Shown here piece by piece: positions 11,840 through 24,809 of a DNA stretch of 64,000 nt (its first letter is position 1; every line of letters begins with the position of its first letter). Source of the DNA: Homalodisca vitripennis (Eukaryota > Arthropoda > Insecta > Hemiptera > Cicadellidae); assembly GCF_021130785.1 (NCBI RefSeq), contig NC_060207.1:191974001-192038000 (forward strand). Direction: 5' to 3'. The notes beneath the pieces are model-generated. The model was given only the letters and a program-made list of their open reading frames with translations, searched no databases and was not told the origin of the DNA. The translations under genes and the position numbers were made by a program.

Positions 11840-14160
11840 GTCTTCAAAATTATTAAAATTAAATTTTCTTGTTTTATTGTATAACAACTGCAAATATCTG
11901 AGGAGTTGTTTTTATTCTTTTGGAAGCAATTTTTACCTTCTCTGAGGGTCTTTAAGGCAAATTTATTACGAAAATATTTTGCAATTTGATTACTTCATTT
12001 TGCATTGCACAATATCAGTTAACAATTTCTTCTGCATAATAGTTTGTACCAATTATATCGGCTATTAAACAACAACAACAAAACAACTAAAGATCCTGGT
12101 CGAATTAAATTCCTGATTGTCTCATTGTTCCCTGGCCAGGTGATAAAAAGTATGTAGTTTTGGGAAGTAGTCTATATTAATTTATTGATCTTTATTTCTT
12201 TTTTGTCTTTAAAGAATAAAACATGTTATTGCTTTCAGAATAATAATCAATACTAATTAATTATGTTGTTACTAATATCAAAAATAATAGTTTTGTTTTA
12301 ACGGGCTAGAAACTCAGTGGAAGTTCTGGTATAAATATTGCGTTGAATGTTATATTATGTTCAGTTATTTTTTTACTGTCGTGTAAATGTAATTTTAAAA
12401 GATGCCCAGTGGTGAAACTTAAAAGCAGTGATGATACTTTCTTATAGAATACATTGTTATTTTTTCTATAAATTCTTTGCTTTGTTCTGCCAAATTTGTT
12501 TACTTCATGATATGCTCTTATTTTTTAAATATTGTTTTATTATCAAATATTTAATAAAAACATTATATGGCAACATTGTTTTAAATTAATACGCAATTTA
12601 TTCGAATAATATACTATTATAACGAAATAAAAATACAATAACATTTAATATTTCATTAATAAGAGTACAAATAATTAATTTTAATGTACTTTATGTAGTT
12701 AGTACGTATTCTTAAAAATTTAGTTGTCATTTTCATAAGCACTGTCTTATATATTAATTCAAAAATGTCTCCTAAAAACCTGACAACTGTGCTAACTAAA
12801 CCTAAACTAAAGTTGTGGGGTATATATCACTTGATGAGGTAATATATTATATCCCACAAATGTTCAGTATTATTCGTATGTACATGTTTTTTCGTGAAGT
12901 TTTCGAAATAACTCACAAACACAAGTTTACAAATATAGTTTCCAATTTATTTTAACTTAATCAAGTCCACGATTTTATAAATAATTTATACGGGTAATCA
13001 TTGCATGCAACGTTCGTATTTTAAGTACCGTATTCAACATGATTACAATCTGAGGAAACATGTACTGCAGTTAACCTATAAGGTCTCTTGCAAGGCTTCC
13101 GAAGGGATTGGATATTCAGGATGGGTATTTTAATGAAGAAGTCTATTCTTCGCTCAACCTATTGTGCCACTCAAAGGTTATATTCTTAGTATAAATTTAT
13201 ATTTTATTATTATATAAATATTAACACTATAGTGCATAATAAAAATGCTAATACGGCTCCTTATCGTGCTCAAAAAAACAAAACAAAAAGTTCATACAAA
13301 AATATGTCTGGAAATGTTTTGTTAGCGAACAAGGATAACGAAAGATTTCTCCTCCGAGGATTAAATGAAACCAGACTGAAATCATTAAACCGGTAATTAA
13401 GACAATAATTCGATAGTTTCGTGTGATTGCGACCTGAGAAATTGAATAAACTAGTTCACAGAACTCTAAGTCCCTTAGTTTTTTTATGTTTGACTTGCTA
13501 TAATTTAATTTAATTGCTAAAATAATGCATAAAATCTATTAAAAAATTGTACTGATTTCAGTTCTTAGAAACTTTATATAAATAAAGTCAATATCAAACA
13601 TTTTAAATTAATTCAAATTTCATTGTTAGAAAACACACTGTAGCAAATACACTTTAACCAATCTGAATTTAATAACAACAGGTGTTACTATAGCATATCA
13701 GCTGATCAGTTTTCGATTAGTTTTTATTATTTTATTACCTTATTATTAAAATGATAATCAGCGACACCACTGATCATCGTTCTGTTGTAGGCTGCTTAAA
13801 CGCAGTATGACTTATCATTACCAGGTTGTTTTCCTGGCGCAAATGTTTCATCTGATTAAAGGCTTCAACATGCGATGCTGAAAGTATTGTTCAAGCAGTT
13901 GAACGTAGGCCCATTACAAGTTCGCGGAGGGTACCCATGCAACTTAATATTCCAAAATCTTTTCTTAACTACAAAACTTTTAAGTCAAAACAAATAAATT
14001 AATATCTTAAACCGAGGTAAATAAACAACTAGTAGAAAAATAATCAACCAATGATGCACAGTACCCTACTGGTACGTATATAGAACTTCCCGGTGTGGTG
14101 TATTAACTTTACATAGTCAAAATAATATCAACTCTACGGAAAGATGTGTGTTATAGTAGT
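11840..14160. other. AT-rich intergenic DNA
   Basis: Mostly featureless. Slightly GC-raised around 13785-13930 but without an ORF or motif I can name. Confidence 0.5.
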
Positions 14161-14399
14161 GTATGACAGCAGTGAAAAGTCGTATTGCTAATACAAGTAG
14201 TAATATAAAATGTCAACTGAACCGGCTATGGGGTTATATTATGTGTTTTAGGGGTACATCTGTGTTGTGTGGTGAAATTTTCTTTGTAATTCAGAAGTTA
14301 TTAAATTTAGTACTTGGTTATCAGAATGCGCTTATAATTTGGTCATTACTACAGTTTAATTGTTTCATGTTTAACCTACGTTTAAAAAGTTTCTCCCTG

Positions 14400-14450
14400 T
14401 AAAAGAGGACTGATACCAGCTCTCGAAACGTCAAGTTTCTGTTTTTCTAA
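14400..14450 (+). other. Short CTGATA...CGAAACGTC motif, ribozyme-like tail
   Basis: GGACTGATACCAGCTCTCG followed by AAACGTC (14408-14439) combines the two blocks, CTGA and CGAAACGTC, that mark hammerhead-type cores and the tails of some retroelements. The CUGANGA consensus is not fully met, so this is at best a decayed copy. Confidence 0.2.
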
Positions 14451-14454
14451 GACG

Positions 14455-15810
14455 TAACTCTATGACTACTTCCCGTAATTCTGTTATCCTTCAAACTCAC
14501 GCATCGTTAATAACAACATTAAGTCAAAAAAACATTAATTGGTCATTTAAAATCTTCTAAGCGTTAACAACAATTTCAAAAACGTTGTAACTTGATGTCA
14601 GTCTTTTATTAAGGCCTATGTGAACCAAAATGCGCTTGTCATTGTTATGACATTTGGAAAAACTTTTTACTGTAGACAAATTTTCTTAAAGCCCCCTCCC
14701 CTATCCTCACCAACTCTGTACTAAAATCACCTCCCAATTTCTTGAGGCTATGAAATATATAAAATCCGGTATAACGTTGCCTTGGAAGCACACAACTTTC
14801 GCATTTTTAAACCGATGCCAACCAAATTCAATGTGGTCATTGGTCGTGTATTCTGGATAGATTCATAAACTCAATTCGGCAAGAAAACTAAAATTTGCAA
14901 ATAGAAAATTGTTAAATGACCAAGAACCAGAGCCGAGGACCAATTTACATTTTATAAGCAAAACGTTTTTCTTTAAATTAGTAGAGAACATTTCTCCAAG
15001 AAAGAAGCCGTGTTTTTTTGGAGGTCTAAATGAAAGGGTATCAAGCTAGGAAAAAACATAATCTGAGCTAAACTTATCGTTTCATAATAATTAACCCTTT
15101 TAATATCTTCCCATTTCAACCTTTTACCAAAACTAGCGTGGCTGACGATTTACTTATGTCAATGTCAATAAAACCAATGTTGTGTGCTTACAACAATACA
15201 ATTTGGCTCTTAGCTCCTGCAATATAACTAAAACCCATTTTGCCAGCTCACGGACAGTGCGTTGATTTCAAAACCTATATATTGTGAAAATAAATAAAAG
15301 CTAACTCTTTTATCTCCTAATGAGATAAATATTTTGCCAATATCATTTTTTTAATAATATTACAAAATTTTAGGTTTTTATATTTCAGCATCGTTTTTAT
15401 AGGATCTAAAATTAATTTACAGGGAACTGTGCTTTTAATTTGGAAGATTACAGTAAATCGCCAATTTAAAATTTAGTTGTTCTCTATAGTCTACCTTTAA
15501 AAGAACATTGAAGGCAAGAATTTTGGAAACTTTAAAAACCAAACACATTATATTAATTTATTATCCTTTACATTGTTTGAAGATATTTTAAAATGTTATC
15601 CATCCAAAATTTAAGGAAATAACTTTATTTACATCTTTGTACAGATCACCGACCTTAGCGTCTTGCACTAAAATTACAAAGTGTAAGAAAAACTACAGTC
15701 CTTCTGCTAAGAAATCTAATTTCTGTTTTCATAATTTAAATGCAGCAATTCTATCGGATTATAAATTTCGGTCGCAGTATATTAGCCTAAGTATTGTTAA
15801 TGTTCAATAA
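14455..15810. other. AT-rich intergenic DNA, nothing recognised
   Basis: No coding, RNA or repeat structure that I can support. Confidence 0.5.
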
Positions 15811-15814
15811 AATA

Positions 15815-16115
15815 GGTAGAAGTGCGCCACACCACGTGTAGCCTAACTGGCTACACTGAGGGTGCATGGAACATTTCACGTCTGATAGCTACATGTCTTA
15901 ATCGTTATTGTTACATGTTAAAGTTGCATATGATTGTGCAAAGATTGTTTAAAATCTTTCTTACTTTGCGGCTTTCTCTTTACTACCATCGTTACCCATG
16001 AAACCAATACAAAAATGTTCACTAAAGTTCAGCCAGATAGACAGTTAGACAGACAGGGATGAAATTTTCCATCCCCTCAAGTGATGTTTCGCTTAAGCCA
16101 ATAAATTAATATTAT
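15815..16115 (+). repeat. Dispersed repeat family A copy
   Basis: Starts at GTGCGCCACACCACGTG, continues with CATATGATTGTGCAAAG, GACAGTTAGACAGACAGGG, TTTTCCATCCCCTCAAGTGA and ends CGCTTAAGCCAATAAATTA, the same order as in the 18.6-19.3 kb copies. Confidence 0.75.
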
Positions 16116-16119
16116 TGTT

Positions 16120-16890
16120 AGAAAAGGTTTAAATGTGTCTAATTTAACTAAATAAAACACATTCTCTATCCATATCAAGGCCATACATCATGATTATCTT
16201 GTTTATATAATTCAAGTATATTATAATTTAAAAAAAAACTTAAATCAAGGAAAAACTTGTTTTAGTTACCTACCCTTCCAACGTCCAAATATTAACAAAA
16301 CTTGTTTATGAAAGTTATGCAATGGTTGCATTTGATCACCAAATAAATACTCAAAAGTAATTTTTTTAACATCTAACTATGAATTTTTATATCAAACTAA
16401 GACTAGATTGCATATACAATCATCAGTTTATTTCAATTTTCATTATTTACATCTCCCAAAAACCCATTGAGGAACACCACATAAATACTGTAACTAAATT
16501 ATTTTTACGAATAATACATTTAAACATGTTGAAGTTGTAGTAGTTAGAGTATATTTAATTTTCTTATACAATTGTTAATAAATACAAATATATTTTTTAT
16601 CTTATGAACGAATCGAAGTCTCTAATTTAGATGACTAAGCCACGTCTATATGTCCATCTGTCCCTATGGTTATCGATATTTAGAGAATTTCTTCGGTCGC
16701 ATTTATGTTTCATAAGTAGCGTTGGGTTTTCTTAGAATTCTCTATCTTATTAACTCTAGATGCTTATGTAGAGCATGAAATATTTAAAAATTAGTAAAAG
16801 CTCAAGTCTCATGGCAGTTTGTTAATATTTTGATGAGACCTTATTAATTATGTAATGTCCTTATAAATATTAATGATTGCTTTGGGTTAA
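16120..16890. other. AT-rich intergenic DNA, nothing recognised
   Basis: No supported feature. Confidence 0.5.
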
Positions 16891-16899
16891 TTCACTTTA

Positions 16900-17225
16900 A
16901 GTTTGACAGTTCAGGATATAATTTACAATGTAATGTGCATTTTTGTATACTTACTAAGTGTATGTTTAGACGACCTTGTGGAGAGGAGGAGGAGTCAGCG
17001 GAGCACATTTGGTTAGATTGTCCTGCCATCGTAGAAACTCGGAAAAGATACCTGGGAGCATATCTCCTCAGCCCCAAGGACATTAGCGAACAGGAGCCCT
17101 TAAATCTGGTTTTGCAAAAGCCTCGAACTTTGAGGGCACAAAATTAAAGTAAGGGAGGCGCAAAGGTCCTTTTAGGACTAAGCGCGGGGGCAAACTGTCC
17201 TTTTTCCTCAGGAAGGAAAAAGTTT
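16900..17225 (+). pseudogene. Non-LTR retrotransposon ORF2 C-terminus, degraded
   Basis: The + frame through 16935-17147 gives a peptide with RRPCGEEEESAEHIWLDCPA, which matches the C-terminal zinc-knuckle region of LINE ORF2 proteins (pattern C-x2-C-x7-8-H-x4-C, usually followed by a tryptophan or tyrosine rich helix). The first cysteine of the knuckle is replaced by arginine. The H-x4-C half is intact. The following YLGAYLLSPKDI also fits this tail. The frame closes upstream with several stops before 16935, so only the last part of the element is left, and the GC-richer 3' stretch to about 17220 is probably its 3' UTR. The element encoded reverse transcription and integration functions when intact. 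The clade is uncertain (Jockey or I-like). It is dead. Confidence 0.7.
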
Positions 17226-17479
17226 ATGCTTATGTATATGTACTAAACTAGTGGAAACAATCATTAAAAATATTTTTCTAACATATTCTACCATGCCTTA
17301 TTGCGGTTTTTAGACGTTAGCAACATTAATAGATCATTCTATTAACACTGGTAGTTGGAGAAAGTAATTAAATGTTATTTATTAACCTTATATAAATTAT
17401 TCTAATACTGAACTTCCACAAAGATAGAATACTGATGGAAATGTATTAAACATCCAATCTTTGTATATACAAGGTAGGT

Positions 17480-17715
17480 GCAGGCTACACTACGTCTCTT
17501 GTTATAGGCTTCACTGAAGTTTCATACAAACTTTTAAGTCTACAGACAGAATCTTTCCCGACATATCTTGCTGATAGTTAGGGTAAACTATTTTACATGT
17601 TTAAATTTCACATTATTGTGTTTTTACAAATGTATTAACTTTGCGATTTTCTCGGTGCCGTCATGTTTAGTCGGCCAATGACAAATGTTCGCTAACGCTC
17701 AGCAAATCGTTTTAA
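17480..17715 (+). repeat. Dispersed repeat family A copy
   Basis: Contains GGCTACACTACGTC, CGACATATCTTGCTGA, TTTGCGATTTTCTCGGTGCCGTCAT and AATGTTCGCTAACGCTCAGC, all shared with neighbours. First member of a four-copy cluster to 19.3 kb. Confidence 0.75.
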
Positions 17716-17719
17716 ATGC

Positions 17720-18285
17720 TTTAAATGGAGTACTAAATGCATTTGTACTGAATCCAGATCACATTGACCCTTTACAGAGTTATATAAGACTATAGATACC
17801 AAAATTTAGTACCCATATTTGGCTCTATCCCCACAATAATAACTATTTTCACTACATTTACCGTTAAGTCGTATGGACTCAATGTTCCAAATATTACACT
17901 GATATCACACAATTTTTTACAGGATTCCATATAAAGATCCTGAAAATACTCGGCCTGTTCTCTGGGAAAACATTTAAAAAATCTAAACCAATATGTATGA
18001 TATGTATTATTATCTGAGTATTACTGACAATTTTTTAAGTTTAAACAACTTTGCCATGTGTATTTTTAGTTTTCTTCTTACATGTGACAGTAAATTAAAT
18101 CATATTCCGTTTATATTCATTAATTTTCAAAGCTTTAAATTGTATTTAAATCATCTAAATACCATTATAGCTCATTATAGTTTTTAATTTCAAGTCTATA
18201 GCTCATTTCACCCATAAGATAACCTGAGTACAAAAGATATTTTTCCCGACCCTAGTAGACGGAAGAGAAAATCTGCAGCCTAGTC
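17720..18285. other. AT-rich spacer within the family A cluster
   Basis: No feature recognised. The 64-codon ORF at 17993-18187 is low complexity. Confidence 0.5.
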
Positions 18286-18289
18286 AGTT

Positions 18290-18450
18290 ACAGACTTCAA
18301 TGACGCTCAGCCAAATTCCATAGTTGGACATGCACCGTTATATTGTTCATGCAGAAATGAAGCTTCATGCAAAATTCACACTACAAATGATCTTTATTAA
18401 GATATCTTGCCACATGATGCATTCACATTTGTGTCCATAAGTTGGATTTC
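18290..18450 (+). repeat. Dispersed repeat family A copy, partial
   Basis: GACGCTCAGCCAAATTCC, GGACATGCACCG, GCAGAAATGAAGCTTCATGC and AAGATATCTTGCCACATGATG match the middle part of the family. Confidence 0.7.
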
Positions 18451-18599
18451 ATAGCTGTGTTTAAAATTAAATGTTCCGGTGAGGTAGGGAGGGTAGTACA
18501 ACAAAAGAGTCTAATGATGATGTCACTTACTTTTAACATTCATTCACTCTATTATATTTTTCTATTTACCATGTGAACAATCTACATATTTATAACATG

Positions 18600-18925
18600 C
18601 AACAGGTTAAAATATCATATGTTTGTACTTAGCTTGTTTACAATGTATTTATTCTGCTATTTTCTCGTTGCCATCATTAGTATTATGGGTATACCAAGTA
18701 AAAACTATTAGTTATCGCTCAGCTAAATTTCATGGAGATACATGCTACATTATCGAACTCAGGGGTATTAATATATCAATGAAGCTTAATACAAAATTCT
18801 AAGTCTAATTTTTAGTTTGTTTTCAGGATACCTTGTGAAAAGACAGGAAGATAGAATGACAGGCAGAAATGAAATTTAACTACTCCACGAGTGACAGGCT
18901 TCGCTAGCGCTCAGCCAATAAGCTG
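18600..18925 (+). repeat. Dispersed repeat family A copy, well preserved
   Basis: Shows the full layout: TTATTCTGCTATTTTCTCG, an inner CGCTCAGC motif at about 18715, CATGGAGATACATGC, ATGAAGCTTAATACAAAA, GACAGGCAGAAATGAAATT, CCACGAGTGACAGGCTTCGC and the terminal CGCTCAGCCAATAAGC. The core motif therefore occurs twice per unit, about 190 bases apart. Confidence 0.8.
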
Positions 18926-18974
18926 AAACAACGCAATATCGAAAGACCTGATAGAATGTAATGAACGTCTTGCC

Positions 18975-19310
18975 AATCAACCACCAATTTTGACACGTTA
19001 AAATCCCATATGATTATACTCTAGTCTGTTTAAAAACTTTTTTATCCTATGATTTTCTTGTTGTCATCCTGGTTACTCATAATGTAAAAGTGTTTCCCAG
19101 CGCTCAGCCAAGTCCCATGGAACGACATACACCATAATCGAACTAGATGTTGCCTATATATATAAAAGAAGCTTCATGTAAAATTGTATATGTAAAGGTC
19201 CGTTCATTCTGGAGATATAGTGTATACAGATAGATAAACAGACAGACAGACGGAAATGTAACTTTTCCAGCCCATCTGACTGATAGGTTTCGTTTACGCT
19301 CAGCCAATAA
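18975..19310 (+). repeat. Dispersed repeat family A copy, well preserved
   Basis: Same order as the copy just upstream: GTTAAAATCCCATATGATT, TTTTCTTGTTGTCATCCTGG, GCGCTCAGCCAAGTCCCATGG, AGAAGCTTCATGTAAAA, GACAGACAGACAGACGG, TTTTCCAGCCC and TTACGCTCAGCCAATAAATT. Confidence 0.8.
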
Positions 19311-19319
19311 ATTTAAGTC

Positions 19320-20370
19320 AAAAGGTTAATAAGTTTATATACATTTACAAATTCCTTAACAATCAACTTGCAAAGGAATACACAGACACATACTTTAAAC
19401 ACAGTTTAGAAATCCGTAATCTACCTTAATATTAATCTTTTTTATTAGTGATCTTGAAAAATCCCAATTGAATTTAACGTTTTATGCCAAGGAGATTTTA
19501 TTCTAGAACCTACAAAGAATATCTAGTACGTATTCAAATTTGATGTGTATGGAGTTTTTGTTATACGCACTGACCAAGTTAGGAAGAACAGGTATTATAC
19601 TCTGAACAGGTACTAGACTTCATCGTCATATATCGTAAGAGACAGTATAATGATTAGTATTCGCAAAATTACGTTGGACACTTATTGCGTATTGGTTGTA
19701 TTAGAGAGGACTTCTTAACTCTAACTTTGTCTGGTGAAATAAGAGATTCCCTACATCGTTTAACCATTTTCATTCCGCAACTGCGTGCTAGACTAAATTA
19801 AAATCAAGATTGTTTACATTAAAGCAGAATTAACAGTTTTTACAAAAGTGCTTCTGCAATGTTCAACATTATTTCTACGTGCGCTGTGTAAAAACAGCGT
19901 ATTAAAGTCAACAAGACAAATTCATAGTTATAACGTTTTAAAAGTTTCTCGATTTTTCCTACTTATTTATTGAAAACTAAAACCAAAACATAAAAAGTAT
20001 GAATTATTTCTGTACGTATCCAAGAATAGATATTATCACTACTAAATTTAATCTTAATAGTATTACAGTGAAATAATAAAATTATAGTATCGAATAATTG
20101 AGCGCGTGGAACAGACAAGTGGATACAATGCCATTCAAGTGCAAGCAGTTCTTCATGTTGATGTAATAAAAGAATGAATTTTGATCCCTATGAAACATTT
20201 TTTAATTAATTTTTATTGTTTTTCTTTAACAGTGAATTAATTATTTTATTAATGTTTAAAATAATAATGGAAAAATAAAATATTACTGGAATTCTAATAG
20301 CTTAAGATGAAATTGGTTGAATATTAAAAGGAGAGGAAATAATTTTGCAGAGAAGATTCAATTATGATTA
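19320..20370. other. AT-rich intergenic DNA, nothing recognised
   Basis: No supported feature. Confidence 0.5.
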
Positions 20371-20374
20371 TTAA

Positions 20375-20750
20375 AGCCATGTCGGATGTTTCATTGCTTT
20401 CTCAAAGCCCCGGGGGTTGGTAACCCTGCCCTTCTTCAAGACGTCCTTTTTTCGGCACAAAGCTTTCTTTGTCCGCACTAATTCAGGTAATTGGCGCCGC
20501 TTCAAAATGGCTGCAAGACATTGTTCTCCGACTTTGTCTTGAATTCCCCTTCCAACCTTCCCCTCGCCATCCTTCAGCCCCTTCCACATCCCTTCAATTA
20601 GTGACTTTCATTGTCTCAATCCTTTGCTCAAACAAGGAATTGTTCAGGAACATTAATGGATTTACAATCAACGTTGGTTTCTAATTTCTCCAGAGATTAT
20701 TAATTAGGCGTTTTCAAAACTGCAGGCGGCCTGGAGTTTTTCTTTGAAGT
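20375..20750. promoter_or_regulatory. GC-raised island with HMG-box-like sites
   Basis: Sharp rise in GC against the desert. Contains CTCAAAG (20401), an inverted pair ACAAAG (20457-20462) and CTTTGT (20467-20472), CATTGTT (20519), CTTTGT (20532), CATTGT (about 20609) and CCTTTG (20621), resembling Sox/TCF sites, plus TTAATTA near 20699 as a homeodomain core. Open frames of about 70 codons exist on both strands, but neither is a recognisable protein. I favour a conserved enhancer; an exon is the alternative. Confidence 0.35.
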
Positions 20751-20754
20751 TTTT

Positions 20755-23700
20755 TCACTGTATATGCAAGGGAGACTTTGTGAAATTATTAATGTACTTT
20801 AAATATTGTAACTTTAATAATAAAAACAAATTATCAAATAAATAAATCAATCAAATAAAAGCTAATTAGGCAAAGAAGCCGCTTCCGTGCTAAATTTTAA
20901 AACCTATTAGAGTTGAACTCCCGTTTAGTTAAAAATTCAAACTTTTTAAGCTACATATAAAAATTACAAATGTTGCAAGAAAATCATTAGAATACATGCA
21001 ACTAATTATAAATTAATTGTAATAATTATAAATTCACACCATGACCTAATTAAAGTTTAAGTTAACAGAATATAAAGTGCTTTAATTGTCTTATAAAGCT
21101 CTTATATTTAGATTTTCATGTGGAAATGAATAACACGATTACGGAGTTTGCCATCGTTCAATGTTACAAACTACGATTCGAGAATTCGATTACAACGATG
21201 GCAAATGTTCGGAATCCTTTTATCTTTTCGAAACTTACTCACCAGTAATAAACCACGTAATTAATAAAAACCAAACATTAGTTATTGAAATATAACTAAA
21301 GAATACAGGTAGCAATAGATATAAACTGAATGACCAACCTCTCAAAACTGACCAGCGGGCAACAGTAAAGATTGATTTGAGTGAGACGTAGTAATCAATA
21401 TAAGTCCGTAGCATTTAATCAATCTTATGCAGAACAAGCTATTGGCATTTTGAAAATTTTGTTCAAATTCATAAACAAGATTCATCCTTTGACGCATGTT
21501 TTAAATTGTAAATTTTATGTTGTAAAATAAATATAACTGTTTTAACATTTTAAAAAACTAGTAAACAATTTGTATATTTTTAAAATTATATATCATATTG
21601 TAGAGTAGCTTGGGGTAAAAAGTACTGATGACCTTCTCATTACAACGGGAAACTAAGTGCGTTAAATTGTATGTTACTATGAGATCAAACTTTATAATGT
21701 GTAGGGTAAGTCACTATTACTCAACTAATTTACTTATATTAAATATTAACGTAACTTTAAAAAAATAAATTTAAATTTAAAATGTTTTTTATTTATTTTC
21801 TTTATACTTAAAGAATTTAAAAAATGAAAACTTCAGAATTGAGTACAATTGAGAGTAATGATTCAAATATATTTTAAAAAATAGGACCTAACAGTGTTTC
21901 TTACTCCTAGTATCCGTTATCTACGTGTATTGAAACTATATGCGTCTACAGAATTTGTGTAACTTTCATAACATGAGTGTTAATACTAATCTCTGGATAG
22001 TTTCTACATAATTCACGAAAAGCTGTCCACTATAACTGTACAACTGCTCTCTAAATTATGACAAACTTTTAATCCTTGAAAACTTAAAGAGATAAATGAG
22101 GTTTCACAAGATTTATGGGATTTTTAAGACCAGAAATATTCTTTATTCGGTAAATATTTTACGAATGAATTATATAATATACCAGTAAAAATGTGAAACA
22201 GAGTTACCCTACATACATAACATAACAATAATTAAAAACTGTCTTACCATAATTTATCACATAAGTAGATTTTGACAAAATGTTTCTTATATTTTTACTA
22301 TTGGGAATATATGTTTTATATAAATGAGAATGCAGGAAATTTAAATTCTGTGGCATATTAAAACACATTTTAGTGAACATTATGAATAAAAGAGTAAAGT
22401 TGGTGACGCAAGTCTTCGGTAAGAGCAAGTCTGTGTAGGCTTATACTTTTTATGATTGCTTCGATATACATTTTACAAATCACTAACCGCACTAAAAAAT
22501 TAACTAAAGAATCTTATACGAAAAACACCAAACTTGCCTGAATCAACTGTTCTCAGACGAGCTCATACAAATTCGAGTGCTTTTCTATTTAAATAATGCG
22601 TCATTCTAAACCAACGATATTTTATGTATGATTTTGAACTGACAGTGAACACGTAAGGAACTTAAATGTGAAATTTATTGGTATGATTTACTGAACATTC
22701 GCAAAAATATATTTTCTAAAAATTAAACACTTTTTAAAGTTTTGTTCCATAGGTGTAACTCATCCTATCATTCATTAACATAGGTTATTATTCAGACACT
22801 AGTATTTTCCTTGGATTTTCACGAATTAAATATGTAATGTAGGAAATTGTAGGTATGGCTATATTTTGTTTCTGCCCAGTTTTGTATATGTATATTCTCT
22901 TTTTTATTATTATTGTATTCGATCTATTGAGGTGAAATCATCAGTACTTTTTATCTTTTTCAGGAAAAAACGTGACATCCAAGTAAGTTTAAAACAAAAT
23001 ATTTAATAATTGTTAAGTTATAAACATTATTTCTTGTATTGTAAACATTAATAAATATAGGTAAATAGGTAAAATATAAATAAAGGTATTAAAGTGTAAT
23101 AAAACTCACCTTTTAAATATTTCTGTACTAAAACTTCCTACTTCTTAAAAACCTAAAGTTAAGTGATGTACTCGTAGCTTAGCTTATGAAATTTATTAAT
23201 GAAATGTGCATAACTCTAAAATAACTTTTTGTTCGTTTTTCAGCAATTTTATGTTTTATTTTACTATTAATATAGTCTACTAAGAAATAAATCAATATGT
23301 ATGAAATGCGGGTACTGTAAAGTGCATTGTCCTATCAAATTAACTATACGATATTTTTCTTCATATTGATTTAAATCTATTGCTTGAGTTAATCTATATC
23401 TATACACTATTATTTTGCTAAGTTAATTTATTTCGTTTAGTTTATTAAAGTAAATTTGAAAATCCAGTACATTTAACAGGTATGTTATGAAGTTTGTATT
23501 ACGTATGGATGTATTTATATTATCATTCTTATTGAATGTTAGTTTTTGTGCAGTATTTTCCGTTGTATTATCTAAAATGCATCATGTTTCTTTGCTGTCT
23601 TCACATGTTAATTTATTTTCAATAACCTAAACTCGCTAGCTTTATCCTAGAATTATTTAAAATTAAACCATTTAACGATATATATAGTTTTATCATTTTG

Positions 23701-24640
23701 TAAGTAAATGCCAATTTTATGTTTGTGGCATTTGCTGTAAGTAAATACAAAATTTTCACATAAACGTTATTTTAGAGTTAATTAAATTTACAAGTTTAAA
23801 TTTAAAACAAATTAATCTACATACAACTTGAACAAAGTTTTCTATTATTTTTATAAAACCACATTACAAGATTTATACCATTCTCAGGTTTTACTACCAG
23901 TTTCGCATGGAGACAAAAACACAGAAAAGGGCACAGAGAAAGTGGTAAGCGTTTATTTATGATACTCTTCTAGAACTCTTTTTAAAAGTGTATATGCTTT
24001 ACTGACCGACTCATAAGAGACTTTTAGTTTCTTTTCCTTTCAGTTACACATCAGTAAGTCTATAAGTGTGTTTCTGATTACTAAGTGAATACAGCAATAA
24101 ACTAATCACATATTTTTTGTTGCACTTTCTTTAGTGCACATTTTAAATTAAAATCACATTGTTTCTAATATCCTGTGCATTTTTTGAGAATTACTTCTGT
24201 TTTTATTTCTTAATTGGTTACATATATGAATTTAGCAAATAATAAAGTTTTATGTTTTATCCTACACGCGCCAACCTAAATTTGTCAATATACTGTTGAA
24301 TAATATCAAAGATCAACTTTTAACACATTAATGTGAAAAAATTAGTTTCCTGTACAAAAAGATTTAAAATATTGTATAATTCAGTAAATGTATTATTTTA
24401 ATGTTACCATAAAGCGTGTTAATTTTTTATTCCATATCTAGGCCTATTATCACCAGTTATTACACGGTTATAATATTCAGTCGTGAATAAAAACGGGTTA
24501 GTGTTCGAGAACATAAACTTTTTCACATAACACTTATATTGCCTGTCTTGAAATTTATCCATCAATATATTTATTTATTGTAATTTTCAAATACACTAAT
24601 CCAAATTAAGTATTGCTCTAGGCTATTCTTCTTCAATTCC
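20755..24640. other. AT-rich intergenic DNA, nothing recognised
   Basis: Nearly 4 kb without GC island, array or coding signature. Short ORFs (e.g. minus strand 22204-22428) have no recognisable domain. Confidence 0.5.
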
Positions 24641-24644
24641 TACA

Positions 24645-24800
24645 AACGTTCACGTCTATAGCTACAAGTGTTACTATATTACAAGTTAAAATGTTATATT
24701 ATTGTACTTCATTTATTAAAAATTATTTGTTCTGCCATTTTGTAATTTGATAAGTCCCTCGAATGATAGACTTCCCTGACGCTCTGCCAATAACATAATT
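24645..24800 (+). repeat. Dispersed repeat family A copy, truncated
   Basis: GTTAAAATGTTATATTATTG, TTGTTCTGCCATTTTGT, CCTCGAATGATAGACTTCCC and CGCTCTGCCAATAACA keep the family order but lack the middle. Confidence 0.6.
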
Positions 24801-24809
24801 TTAAGGTAA

